Positions 7,650-15,204 of a stretch of 51,353 bases of DNA are shown in pieces. Position 1 is the stretch's first letter, and each line of letters starts with the position of its first letter. The stretch comes from Ruminococcus flavefaciens (lineage in GTDB: Bacteria; Bacillota; Clostridia; Oscillospirales; Ruminococcaceae): contig SFMO01000190.1 of assembly GCA_004554385.1 (NCBI GenBank), positions 1 through 51,353 of the forward strand, given 5' to 3'. The notes beneath the pieces are model-generated. The model made no database searches and was not told the origin of the DNA. It was given only the letters and a program-made list of their open reading frames with translations. The translations under genes and the position numbers were made by a program.

Positions 7650-8285
7650 ATGAAGGTACTGATAATCAACGGCAGTCCGAGGATCGGCGGAAACACCTCT
7701 GCCGCAGTAAATGAACTCACCAAAGTATTTGAAGCCGAGGGCATAGAGACTGAGGTCTGTCAGATCGGAAACAAGAACATAAGAGGCTGTATCGCCTGCG
7801 GAAAATGCGGAGAACTCGGGCGCTGCGTATTCGATGACGAGGTCAACAGGATAGCTGCAAAATTTGAGGAAGCTGACGGACTTATCGTTGCTTCCCCTGT
7901 TTATTACGCATCGGCAAACGCAACACTTATCGCCTGTCTTGACAGACTTTTCTTCAGCACACATTTCAGCAAATCCATGAAGGTTGGAGCAAGTGTTGCA
8001 GTTGCAAGACGAGGCGGCTGTTCTTCCACATTTGATGAACTCAACAAATACTTCACTATCTGCGGTATGCCCGTAGCTTCAAGCACCTACTGGAACAGCG
8101 TTCACGGACGGCTTCCCGGAGAGGCTGAATATGACTCAGAGGGAATGCGCACCATGCGTAATCTCGCAAGAAACATGTCATTCCTGATGAAGTCCATAGC
8201 TCTCGGCAAGGAAAAATTCGGTATGCCCGAAACAGAATCAGGTGAGCTTCTTAATTTTATCAGAAGCGATCTCACCGAAGGCTGA
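7650..8285 (+). CDS. Flavodoxin-fold NAD(P)H-dependent FMN reductase
   Basis: The 211-residue cytoplasmic protein begins MKVLIINGSPRIGGNTSAAV, the FMN phosphate-binding signature. It has a CxxCxxCxxxGxC-like cluster (CIACGKCGELGRC, about residues 49-62) seen in iron-sulfur flavoprotein relatives, and the SPVYYASANATLIACLDRLF dimer/FMN segment. Cysteine spacing would allow metal or disulfide chemistry but is not proof of an iron-sulfur centre. AAAGGAG lies 8 bp before the ATG. It is the last gene of the LysR-divergent operon and could supply electrons to the flavodoxin lipoprotein, although the two would sit on opposite sides of the membrane. Confidence 0.88.
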   Translation: MKVLIINGSPRIGGNTSAAVNELTKVFEAEGIETEVCQIGNKNIRGCIACGKCGELGRCVFDDEVNRIAAKFEEADGLIVASPVYYASANATLIACLDRLFFSTHFSKSMKVGASVAVARRGGCSSTFDELNKYFTICGMPVASSTYWNSVHGRLPGEAEYDSEGMRTMRNLARNMSFLMKSIALGKEKFGMPETESGELLNFIRSDLTEG

Positions 8286-8297
8286 TAATAAATATCA

Positions 8298-8328
8298 AAG
8301 CTCCCGACCTGAAGATCGGGAGCTTTTC
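8298..8328 (+). terminator. Bidirectional terminator between convergent genes
   Basis: AAAGCTCCCGA and TCGGGAGCTTT (8298-8308/8316-8326) form an 11-bp stem with A- and T-rich flanks. It serves the operon on the left and probably the minus-strand gene ending at 8330. Confidence 0.85.
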
Positions 8329-8329
8329 A

Positions 8330-10042
8330 TTATGATGCCTCAAGATAATCAACAGCCCATTCCAGCTCATAGTCCTCTTTATCACGGAATATCTTCATAG
8401 CCGCATCATAGTCAAAAGGAATACGCACCTCCACAGGGTCACGGCTTATCTGATCGGCACGGGTATCGATGTCAGGATCGCCGTTTTTGTCAAGAGCGAG
8501 CCCTATAGGATAATTGACGCATACTATGGAATCCGAAAGAACACAGCAGCCTCCTGTTACCTGACCGCTTCCGTTTGGATCGGTGATACCTGCAAGAGTA
8601 ACATTAGGAAGCTTTGACAGATCTCTCGCAGTAACATCTCCTGCGCTGATGCACTCAAAGTTTGTAAGTACAACTACCTTAATATCGGCAAATTCTCCGT
8701 CTCCGCGGATTATATTCTCAGTAAGGCGGATATTCTTGCCGTCTTTTCTTTCTCCGAGTCCCATAGAGTACATATTTTCTTTGGTGAACAGAGCACACAG
8801 CTCCGCACCGACAGCACTGTTGCCGCCCATATTGTTACGCATATCTATGACGAGATACTCCATGCCCTGCTCCCTGAGCTTTCTGAGCTTGCCGCGGAAC
8901 ATTCTGCTCTTACTTCTGCTTTTCCCTGCGTAAAAGCATATATTATCGCTCACTACATTTTCAATAGTCTCAGCGCTCAGTACAAAGTAACCGCATTTGT
9001 CATCAAGCATCTCTGCATGGTAATTTGAAGTGATCAGGTCACTATATTTTTTGGGCATATGTGAGAACCTGTCATATGCATCATCGTAGGTATGCTCATT
9101 GTAAAGAGCTGAAAGGGTAACAGTCTTCTCGGTGTCAGTCTCGTCAATAAATGACACCTCAACACTTTCTCCGCCGGAGCCTGCAAGCTCAAACAGCGCG
9201 ATCATTTCAGCATTTGACCTTACGGGCTGTCCGCAGCCGGGTATCTTCTCCTCAGCTGCCTGCAAAACAGGCTTGCCATTCCATTCAGTTATGACAGTGC
9301 CGTCCGTTATTCCAAGGCTGTGAACTTCTTTAGCGGTGCAGACAGCTATCACTTCTCCGCTGTCAAGCTTTGTCATTGAAAGTCCGTAGTCTTTCAGCTC
9401 AAACACAGAAGCATATTTTTCCCTGTCATAATCGGTATACACAGACACATGACCGTCATGGAGCTCATTGCAGAACATGATCACTGAATCGGCAAACTTA
9501 GCAGGGTCGCTCTCTCGCTCCGCTTCTCTCACCTGCGGCATATACTTTTCTTCAAGAGCCGAAAAATCGATATCCTTCCACTCCTTAAGCACATAGCTCC
9601 TTTCCATTTCCCTTATCAAAGCGTGGAATGACCCGGTATAGCTTTTCCACGTATAGTTATGTGCCTTCGTTGGCGAAATGAAAAAGCTGATGCAAAAAAC
9701 AACACTTAGCACTCCGACAACCGAAGCCGTTACCCTGTATCCCTTCTTATGTTCTGCACATAACACAGGAAGCAGCACAATAAAAGCTGTAAGATACATG
9801 GGAGAATAACGCATAAGAAAGCCATCAAATCCCGAAACAAATATAAAATAGTGAACTGTAGTTATCACCAGCGGTATAAGGCACAGCTTTTTCCACAGCT
9901 TCATTTCCCTTTCGTAGTACTTCCAACGGTGATGAAGCACCGCAAGGATCAGCATTATAAGCAGTATCGCACCGAAACAAATGATATGAACTTTATCGGT
10001 ATTTGTCAGCATGAAGCGTAAAGCTCCTATGAACTTCCCCAT
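8330..10042 (-). CDS. Membrane-anchored S41-family (C-terminal processing) peptidase-like protein
   Basis: The 570-residue product has four N-terminal membrane spans (about 19-36, 52-70, 79-96, 104-121) and a large exported domain. Residues about 160-340 are the N-terminal and PDZ-like region (HDGHVSVYTDYD; LGITDGTVITEWNGKPV). Residues 390-540 are the S41 core: DMRNNMGGNS at 400-409 and TNFECISAGD with candidate nucleophile Ser466. The usual lysine of the Ser-Lys dyad is not evident in the GITDPNGSGQ segment where it is expected, so catalysis may differ or be lost. The ATG follows GGAGTGGG. The gene is monocistronic under a consensus promoter. Four spans in front of an S41 domain is an uncommon arrangement. 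Confidence 0.85.
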   Translation of the reverse strand: MGKFIGALRFMLTNTDKVHIICFGAILLIMLILAVLHHRWKYYEREMKLWKKLCLIPLVITTVHYFIFVSGFDGFLMRYSPMYLTAFIVLLPVLCAEHKKGYRVTASVVGVLSVVFCISFFISPTKAHNYTWKSYTGSFHALIREMERSYVLKEWKDIDFSALEEKYMPQVREAERESDPAKFADSVIMFCNELHDGHVSVYTDYDREKYASVFELKDYGLSMTKLDSGEVIAVCTAKEVHSLGITDGTVITEWNGKPVLQAAEEKIPGCGQPVRSNAEMIALFELAGSGGESVEVSFIDETDTEKTVTLSALYNEHTYDDAYDRFSHMPKKYSDLITSNYHAEMLDDKCGYFVLSAETIENVVSDNICFYAGKSRSKSRMFRGKLRKLREQGMEYLVIDMRNNMGGNSAVGAELCALFTKENMYSMGLGERKDGKNIRLTENIIRGDGEFADIKVVVLTNFECISAGDVTARDLSKLPNVTLAGITDPNGSGQVTGGCCVLSDSIVCVNYPIGLALDKNGDPDIDTRADQISRDPVEVRIPFDYDAAMKIFRDKEDYELEWAVDYLEAS

Positions 10043-10081
10043 GATCCCACTCCGTTCTCATATTGCATTAATTCATTTACA

Positions 10082-10110
10082 ATTATACTCCGTATTAGTT
10101 CAGGTGTCAA
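10082..10110 (-). promoter_or_regulatory. Consensus sigma-A promoter of the S41 gene
   Basis: The minus strand reads TTGACA (10110-10105), 17 bp, TATAAT (10087-10082), 40 bp upstream of the start codon. Its spacer ends in GGAG, as in the lysR promoter. Confidence 0.85.
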
Positions 10111-10218
10111 CAAAAAAGCGGCAGTGACAACAGAACATCAGCCTGCTTTTCCGAACTTAAACTTTGCAGCTCAGCTTCCTGCAAGTATACTATAATCTTT
10201 TTTTTATATCTGAGAGTA

Positions 10219-10247
10219 TTGAAATTTCCTGAAATATGTGCTATAAT
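10219..10247 (+). promoter_or_regulatory. Sigma-A promoter of the DAHP synthase gene
   Basis: TTGAAA (10219-10224), 17 bp, TATAAT (10242-10247), with TG at 10239-10240. Confidence 0.8.
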
Positions 10248-10289
10248 GATTTAGAAATTTTGAATTGTCTATGAAAGGATAAAGCTATT

Positions 10290-11318
10290 ATGAACATGAA
10301 CTTCAAGTGTAAGCTCCCGATACCCGCAGAGGTAAAAAGCGAATATCCCGTATCGGAAGAGCTTGGCAAAATCATTGACAAGAGAAACGAACAGATCGCA
10401 GATATCATCAGAGGTGACAATGACAGACTTCTTCTTATAATAGGCCCATGCTCAGCAGACAACGAGGACAGCGTGCTTGATTATATCAGCCGTCTCAGAA
10501 AGGTCCAGGAAAAGGTTGAGGACAAGATACTGATAGTTCCCCGTATCTACACCAACAAACCCCGTACAACAGGAAAAGGCTATAAGGGAATGCTCCATCA
10601 GCCCGATCCTAATCAGGAGCCTGATATGTATAAGGGCATAGTTGCCATCAGAAAAATGCACCTCAGAGCAATACAGGAAACAGGCTTTACCTGCGCTGAC
10701 GAAATGCTTTATCCTGAGAATCACCGTTACCTTAACGATCTCTTGGGCTATGTTGCAGTAGGTGCGCGCTCCACTGAAAACCAGCAGCACAGACTTACTG
10801 CCAGCGGTCTCAATGTACCTGTAGGCATGAAGAATCCTGTAAGCGGAAGTCTCCCTGTTCTTATGAACTCAATAGAAGCTGCCCAGTCAGGACACACATT
10901 CATCTACAGAGGCTGGGAAGTAGTTACAGAGGGTAATCCTCTTGCACACGCTATCCTCAGAGGCTATGAGAATCACCACAGCCAGAGCATGCCCAACTAT
11001 CATTATGAGACACTCCAGCTTCTCAATCAGTTCTATGAGCAAAAGGGCTTCAAGAACCCTGCTGCCATAATCGACACAAATCACTGCAACTCAGGCAAGC
11101 GCCCATTCGAGCAGCCGCGTATCGTCAAGGAAGTCCTCAGCAGCCGCAAATACGACGAAAATATCCGCAGACTGGTAAAAGGCTTTATGATCGAGAGCTA
11201 CATCGAAGACGGCAGCCAGAAGGTAGATGAGCACATCTACGGAAAGTCCATTACCGATCCTTGCATCGGCTGGGAAAAGACCGAAAAGATGATCTACGAT
11301 ATAGCTGACAGAGTATAA
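10290..11318 (+). CDS. 3-deoxy-7-phosphoheptulonate (DAHP) synthase, AroFGH type
   Basis: The 342-residue enzyme condenses phosphoenolpyruvate with erythrose 4-phosphate, the first step of the shikimate pathway. Family motifs run in order: LLLIIGPCSADNEDS (about 47-61), PRIYTNKPRTTGKGYKGM, the GARSTENQQHR active-site loop, GMKNPVSGS, and DTNHCNSGKRP near 265, which contributes metal and substrate ligands. This is the class I (E. coli AroG-like) form, without an added chorismate-mutase domain. AAAGGA lies 10 bp before the ATG. The gene has its own promoter and terminator, so it is monocistronic. The short N-terminal extension resembles the feedback-inhibition segment of E. coli isozymes, but the effector amino acid cannot be read. 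Confidence 0.95.
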   Translation: MNMNFKCKLPIPAEVKSEYPVSEELGKIIDKRNEQIADIIRGDNDRLLLIIGPCSADNEDSVLDYISRLRKVQEKVEDKILIVPRIYTNKPRTTGKGYKGMLHQPDPNQEPDMYKGIVAIRKMHLRAIQETGFTCADEMLYPENHRYLNDLLGYVAVGARSTENQQHRLTASGLNVPVGMKNPVSGSLPVLMNSIEAAQSGHTFIYRGWEVVTEGNPLAHAILRGYENHHSQSMPNYHYETLQLLNQFYEQKGFKNPAAIIDTNHCNSGKRPFEQPRIVKEVLSSRKYDENIRRLVKGFMIESYIEDGSQKVDEHIYGKSITDPCIGWEKTEKMIYDIADRV

Positions 11319-11350
11319 GTGCCTGCTCATCGCCTTAAACAGTAAATATT

Positions 11351-11384
11351 CAGCCTGAGGTGCTTATGACTTCAGGCTGTTTTG
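11351..11384 (+). terminator. Terminator after DAHP synthase
   Basis: CAGCCTGA and TCAGGCTG (11351-11358/11372-11379) form the stem, with TTTT following. Confidence 0.75.
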
Positions 11385-11425
11385 TTATCATTTTATACTT
11401 CAAGCTTAAAATCAGGGGGATAAAT

Positions 11426-12109
11426 ATGAGTGAAAAGAACTCTCATGCAGGACACAGAAGCCGTATGAGGCAGCGTTTTCTCACAGCAGGTCAGGACGGA
11501 CTTTTTGAACACGAGCTGCTTGAGCTAATTCTGTTCTATGCCCGCCCGGTGGTAAATACCAACGGGATAGCCCATGAACTGACACAGGAATTCGGCAGTC
11601 TCAGCAAGGTGCTGACAGCAGACGAGGAAAAGCTGTGCGCTGTAAAGGGAGTCGGCAGCAGCGGAGCAATTTTTCTTAAGCTTATCAGCGATTTCGGACA
11701 GAACTATATGCGCAATTCCCACAACAGCGAAACACTTAGCAGCCGCAAACAGATCTTCGACTGTTTGTCACAGCAGTTCGCCGACACGACAGCAAAGATC
11801 TGCAATGTACTATGCCTTTCTACACGCTCAGAGCTTATGCGTACCATCACATTGCCAACTGAGGACCTTCTAAGCAGCAGCCTGTCCCCAAAAGAACTTG
11901 CAGCAATGCTGCTCAAAAGCGAAGCAGCCTCGGTCTGTATCGGTATAAACCATGGGACAGCTCCTCCCATACCTACAAATGACGACTACCGCATAGCCTA
12001 TATTTTCGGCGAATTACTATCCGCCATAGGCATAACCTTCTCCGACCTCATAATCCACGGATGCGACAAATGCTTCTCAATGCGCGGCAGCGGCGCATTC
12101 ACATTCTGA
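11426..12109 (+). CDS. RadC-family protein, first of a tandem pair; degenerate metal site
   Basis: The 227-residue product has the RadC N-terminal half: HRSRMRQRFLTAG, HELLELILFYA and the helix-hairpin-helix KGVGSSGAIFLKLI. The C-terminal JAB/MPN domain aligns in shape, but the metal motif that should read HNHPxG...D reads INHGTAPPIPTNDD, losing the first His. The 11426 start follows AGGGGG; a longer frame from 11360 runs through a terminator. RadC proteins (formerly linked to DNA repair) have no firmly assigned activity. The gene ends 2 bp before its paralogue, so the two are surely cotranscribed and probably translationally coupled. Confidence 0.85.
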   Translation: MSEKNSHAGHRSRMRQRFLTAGQDGLFEHELLELILFYARPVVNTNGIAHELTQEFGSLSKVLTADEEKLCAVKGVGSSGAIFLKLISDFGQNYMRNSHNSETLSSRKQIFDCLSQQFADTTAKICNVLCLSTRSELMRTITLPTEDLLSSSLSPKELAAMLLKSEAASVCIGINHGTAPPIPTNDDYRIAYIFGELLSAIGITFSDLIIHGCDKCFSMRGSGAFTF

Positions 12110-12111
12110 CT

Positions 12112-12828
12112 ATGGCTGAAAATAATAAAAAGCTGCACAGGGAGCAGCTTCTCGAAAAATACCGTAAAAAAGGCTTGGACGGGCTTTTAGAGAATCAGAA
12201 GCTTGAGCTTCTGCTCTCATATGCACAGGTCGCCGAGCCTGCCGTCCTTGCAGCTGAGCTTCTCAGCGAATACGGCAGCATAAATGCCCTTGCCGATGCG
12301 GACACTGCCCTTCTCATGAAAAATCCCGATGTAAATGAGCAGACTGCAGTACTTCTGCGGCTTATCCCCTGTATAAGCAGAGCAATGTATTCCGAGCGCT
12401 TCACGGTTAAAACTCTCAGTACCACAAAGGCAGCCAAGAAATATTTCGCAAGCCACTGTATAGGAGCAGTTGGTGAAAAGCTCATAATGACCGGAGTCAA
12501 CAGCCGTTTCCGTATCTCTGTGACAAAGGTGCTCGCCTTTGGCTCAGCGTCACGGCTTTCCGCATCATTCCGTGACATAGCTGAAATGGCGGTAAAGAGC
12601 TCCTGCGACATATTCTTTCTTGCACATAATCACCCTCACGGCGTGGCTGAGCCGTCTGACAGTGATGTACTTTTCACTAAAAATGCCATAAAAACCCTTT
12701 CCAAGGTGGGAGCTGTTCTTGCTGATCATATAATCGTTGGCGCAGACGCTGAATACTCTATGCGCGAGAACAGTATACTTCCTGAAATGCCGCCGAACGG
12801 CATTAAAGGCTATAAGTGCGGTAAATGA
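12112..12828 (+). CDS. RadC-family protein, second of a tandem pair; intact JAMM motif
   Basis: The 238-residue product starts at 12112, 2 bp after the stop of its paralogue. No Shine-Dalgarno is visible, so it probably depends on termination-reinitiation; a longer overlapping frame from 12061 is less likely. The JAB domain keeps the full metal motif LAHNHPHGVAEPSDSD and the DHIIVG strand. The helix-hairpin-helix lacks its GxG (KNPDVNEQTAVLLRLI). It is therefore the mirror image of the upstream gene: good metalloprotease-like site, poor DNA-binding hairpin. A shared complex is plausible but unproven. Confidence 0.88.
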   Translation: MAENNKKLHREQLLEKYRKKGLDGLLENQKLELLLSYAQVAEPAVLAAELLSEYGSINALADADTALLMKNPDVNEQTAVLLRLIPCISRAMYSERFTVKTLSTTKAAKKYFASHCIGAVGEKLIMTGVNSRFRISVTKVLAFGSASRLSASFRDIAEMAVKSSCDIFFLAHNHPHGVAEPSDSDVLFTKNAIKTLSKVGAVLADHIIVGADAEYSMRENSILPEMPPNGIKGYKCGK

Positions 12829-12858
12829 CAAAAGCCGCCTGTACAAGACACAGGCGGC
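12829..12858 (-). terminator. Terminator of the VOC gene (minus strand)
   Basis: GCCGCCTGT and ACAGGCGGC (12834-12842/12850-12858) form a 9-bp stem. On the minus strand it is followed by TTTTG. It may also stop rightward transcription. Confidence 0.75.
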
Positions 12859-12868
12859 AGATGATATT

Positions 12869-13270
12869 TCAGCGCTCAAATGGCTTATTGAAGGAACCTA
12901 TCTCAATTAGATTTCCTTCGGGATCAGCAATATAACATGTACGCTGTCCCCAGGGCTCGGTAGTTGGCTCCAATACCGGCTCTGCACCCATTCCGATGAC
13001 TCTTTCATACTCCCTGTCGACCTCCTCAAAGGTATCGACATAAAGCGCAATTTCCGAGTGACCGTTCAAGCCCTTGATATATTCATACTTTCGGCTGGTC
13101 ATCTTCTCAAAGTCACTGCGCCCGTAGAGCAGAAACAGAGTACCGTCCTTGATAAGGAAAACATTGGAGGTATTCTCGTCCTCTTTTATCTCAAAACCAA
13201 GAACATCTCTGTAAAACCTTATCATTTTGCCCATGTCCTCAACAAATAGTCCAAAACCGTCTAATCTCAT
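12869..13270 (-). CDS. VOC-family (glyoxalase/bleomycin-resistance fold) protein
   Basis: The 133-residue protein has the paired beta-alpha-beta-beta-beta modules of the vicinal-oxygen-chelate fold: MRLDGFGLFVEDMGKMIRFY at the start, then an E-rich second module ending CYIADPEGNLIEIGSF. Potential metal ligands include His in the GHSEIALYVD strand and the Glu of NLIEIG. CGGAGG lies 5 bp before the ATG. It is a single gene with its own promoter and terminator. Members include lyases, dioxygenases and resistance proteins. The substrate cannot be inferred, and the neighbouring radC and metK genes give no clue. Confidence 0.88.
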   Translation of the reverse strand: MRLDGFGLFVEDMGKMIRFYRDVLGFEIKEDENTSNVFLIKDGTLFLLYGRSDFEKMTSRKYEYIKGLNGHSEIALYVDTFEEVDREYERVIGMGAEPVLEPTTEPWGQRTCYIADPEGNLIEIGSFNKPFER

Positions 13271-13323
13271 AATAACCTCCGTTATTTCAATTTTTCGAGA
13301 ATAAATTCTCCCGATACATGGGA

Positions 13324-13352
13324 ATTATAGCACAGCAAAATATAAAAGTCAA
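13324..13352 (-). promoter_or_regulatory. Sigma-A promoter of the VOC gene
   Basis: The minus strand reads TTGACT (13352-13347), 17 bp, TATAAT (13329-13324), with TG before the -10. Confidence 0.8.
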
Positions 13353-13360
13353 CAACAAGC

Positions 13361-13393
13361 AAAAAGCCCGAAGTCAGCTGACCGACTTCGGGC
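13361..13393 (-). terminator. Terminator of metK
   Basis: GCCCGAAGTC and GACTTCGGGC (13366-13375/13384-13393) form a 10-bp stem, followed on the minus strand by five T. Confidence 0.85.
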
Positions 13394-13408
13394 AATATTT
13401 ATATCTTA

Positions 13409-14593
13409 TTACTTGAGAGCAGCCTTGAGAGCGTCAACTCTGTCTGTCTTTTCCCATGCAACGCCGAGCTCCTCACGTCCCATATGACCGTAAGCAGCAA
13501 GCTGTCTGTACTGCGGCTTTCTGAGGTCGAGCATTTCGATGATAGCTGTAGGACGAAGGTCGAATACCTTTGAAACAGCCTCCGCAAGCTTTTCCTCATC
13601 TACCTTTCCTGTGCCGAATGTATCAACAAGGATAGAAATAGGCTTTGCAACGCCGATAGCGTATGAGAGCTGAACCTCGCACTTGTCGGCAAGACCTGCT
13701 GCAACGATATTCTTGGCAATATAACGTGAAGCATAAGCAGCGCTTCTGTCAACCTTTGTCGGATCCTTACCGCTGAATGCTCCGCCGCCGTGACGTGAAT
13801 ATCCGCCGTATGTATCAACGATGATCTTACGTCCTGTAAGACCGCTGTCGCCCTGAGGACCACCTACAACGAAACGTCCTGTAGGATTGATGAAGATCTT
13901 TGTGTTCTTGTCCATGAGCTCAGCAGGGATAACTGCATTGATAACGTACTCCTCGATGTCCTTGCGGAGCTGCTTGAGAGAAATATCAGCAGAATGCTGT
14001 GAAGAAACAACGACTACGTCTACTCTTACAGGCTTGCCGTTATCGTACTCAACAGTTACCTGAGACTTTCCGTCTGGACGAAGATAACGGAGAGTGCCGT
14101 CCTTACGTACCTCTGTAAGCTTCAGAGCAAGCTTGTGAGCCAGTGAGATAGGGAGAGGCATAAGCTCAGGAGTCTCATTGCAGGCATAGCCGAACATGAT
14201 ACCCTGATCTCCCGCACCGTTTGAAAGTCCGTCTGACTTGCCGTTCTCTTCTCTGTACTCGAAAGCCTCGTTAACGCCCATAGCGATATCAGGAGACTGC
14301 TCATCTATAGAAGTAAGTACTGCGCAGGTATGTCCGTCAAAGCCGTACTTAGCTCTGTCATAGCCGATATCTATGATAACATTGCGGGCGATCTTAGGGA
14401 TATCAATGTCGGCAGTAGTTGTGATCTCGCCCATACAGAGTACCATACCTGTGGTAACGCAGGTCTCACAAGCAACTCTTCCCAGCTTGTCCTGCTCGAG
14501 GATAGCATCAAGAACAGCGTCAGAGATCTGGTCACAGATCTTATCGGGATGTCCCTCAGTAACTGATTCAGATGTGAAAAAGCATTTACTCAT
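13409..14593 (-). CDS. metK: S-adenosylmethionine synthetase
   Basis: The 394-residue enzyme makes SAM from methionine and ATP. It opens FTSESVTEGHPDKICDQISD (the ATP-binding His is in GHPDK). It has the GAGDQGIMFGYA hexapeptide region near 127, the GGPxGDxGLTGRKIIVDTYG phosphate-loop segment, and GGGAFSGKDPTKVDRS. Length and motifs are typical and all catalytic landmarks are present. AGGAGGT lies 7 bp before the ATG. Transcription starts at a consensus promoter and passes through a SAM-I riboswitch with its own terminator, giving feedback by the product. Confidence 0.97.
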   Translation of the reverse strand: MSKCFFTSESVTEGHPDKICDQISDAVLDAILEQDKLGRVACETCVTTGMVLCMGEITTTADIDIPKIARNVIIDIGYDRAKYGFDGHTCAVLTSIDEQSPDIAMGVNEAFEYREENGKSDGLSNGAGDQGIMFGYACNETPELMPLPISLAHKLALKLTEVRKDGTLRYLRPDGKSQVTVEYDNGKPVRVDVVVVSSQHSADISLKQLRKDIEEYVINAVIPAELMDKNTKIFINPTGRFVVGGPQGDSGLTGRKIIVDTYGGYSRHGGGAFSGKDPTKVDRSAAYASRYIAKNIVAAGLADKCEVQLSYAIGVAKPISILVDTFGTGKVDEEKLAEAVSKVFDLRPTAIIEMLDLRKPQYRQLAAYGHMGREELGVAWEKTDRVDALKAALK

Positions 14594-14610
14594 TAAAAAA
14601 ACCTCCTGAA

Positions 14611-14644
14611 AAATAAAAAAGACTTCTCAATCCGAAGAGAAGCC
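14611..14644 (-). terminator. Riboswitch-controlled terminator upstream of metK
   Basis: On the minus strand GGCTTCTC and GAGAAGTC (14644-14637/14628-14621) form a stem with loop TTCGGATT, followed by TTTTTT. It lies between the SAM aptamer and the metK ribosome-binding site, so SAM binding should favour termination. Confidence 0.88.
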
Positions 14645-14659
14645 ACATTTACCCAATGT

Positions 14660-14762
14660 CCTCATCTTCCGGATAAAACCGCAGGAATTAGCACCTTCGA
14701 CTCATAATGTTCGGGTTGCTGCGACTTCACAGGTCCTGTTACCTCCGTCGCTCTTGATAAGG
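14660..14762 (-). promoter_or_regulatory. SAM-I (S-box) riboswitch aptamer
   Basis: The minus-strand RNA shows the S-box core in order: a P1 5' strand CCUUAUC, the AAGAGCGACGGAGG kink-turn region, GCAACC, the GGUGCUAAUUCC joining segment, and a P1 3' strand GAUGAGG that pairs with the first. These conserved blocks, their order and the metK gene downstream make the assignment secure. It acts as a SAM-off switch via the terminator at 14611-14644. Confidence 0.93.
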
Positions 14763-14772
14763 TTATGAGTGT

Positions 14773-14801
14773 ATTATACACTATTGTCGGAAATTTGTCA
14801 A
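14773..14801 (-). promoter_or_regulatory. Consensus promoter of the SAM riboswitch-metK transcript
   Basis: The minus strand reads TTGACA (14801-14796), 17 bp, TATAAT (14778-14773), about 10 bp upstream of the aptamer. Confidence 0.9.
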
Positions 14802-14837
14802 TAGGATATTTCCCTATTGCAACAAATTTTTTTTCAC

Positions 14838-14966
14838 AAAACAAATGAGCCTCCTTGTAGGAAGCTCATCTGCCATGATATAGGGATTATTGGGGATTTA
14901 ATAATTTAATGTTGGGGTAAACATTAAACTACCATGAAAATCAGCTGTGGGATCTTCTCCCTCAGC
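14838..14966 (-). ncRNA. Candidate small RNA with C-rich loops
   Basis: Read on the minus strand, this gap has an extended -10 promoter (14973-14981). Three foldable segments follow: GCTG-GGGA / TCCC-CAGC near 14944-14965; TTTAATGTT / AACATTAAA with loop TACCCC near 14903-14929; and an AT-rich arm carrying TCCCC. It ends in a terminator (arms 14869-14860 and 14854-14845, one G-U pair, then TTGTTTT). Accessible CCCC runs in small RNAs can pair with Shine-Dalgarno sequences, as in staphylococcal RsaE/RoxS-type regulators. No reading frame of note is present. The predicted RNA is about 129 nt. I cannot match it to a known family. Confidence 0.5.
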
Positions 14967-14972
14967 AATTAC

Positions 14973-14981
14973 ATTATAGCA
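14973..14981 (-). promoter_or_regulatory. Extended -10 promoter of the candidate small RNA
   Basis: The minus strand reads TGC followed by TATAAT. No good -35 hexamer lies 17 bp upstream, so activity would depend on the extended -10. Confidence 0.5.
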
Positions 14982-15204
14982 TATTATTATGTATTTTCTG
15001 TGAAATTGGCAAGCAGGGCGAGTAGAAAAAAAACGGCATAAATCGCACTTTATTGTGCACATTGTACAATGCATATTATTCTTTTTGCCCAGATTTATAC
15101 CCGACGTACATAAATGCTGCTGAATTAAGCCCAGTTATTACAATTTATACTTTCATTCAACTCATTACAGGTTCAGAAGAACGCTGCCTTAAAGCGATCC
15201 CATG
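14982..15204. other. Intergenic sequence with little content
   Basis: Between the small RNA and the kinase stop codon I see a 12-bp palindrome (CATTGTACAATG at 15060-15071) and a run of eight A at 15026-15033. On the minus strand the A-run could be the tail of a weak kinase terminator. A 73-codon rightward frame from 15053 has no ribosome-binding site and overlaps the kinase gene. Confidence 0.4.

Noticed and set aside
14838..14966. 6S RNA
   Set aside because: The 5' and 3' ends do not pair into one long bulged rod; separate hairpins fit better and the length is short.
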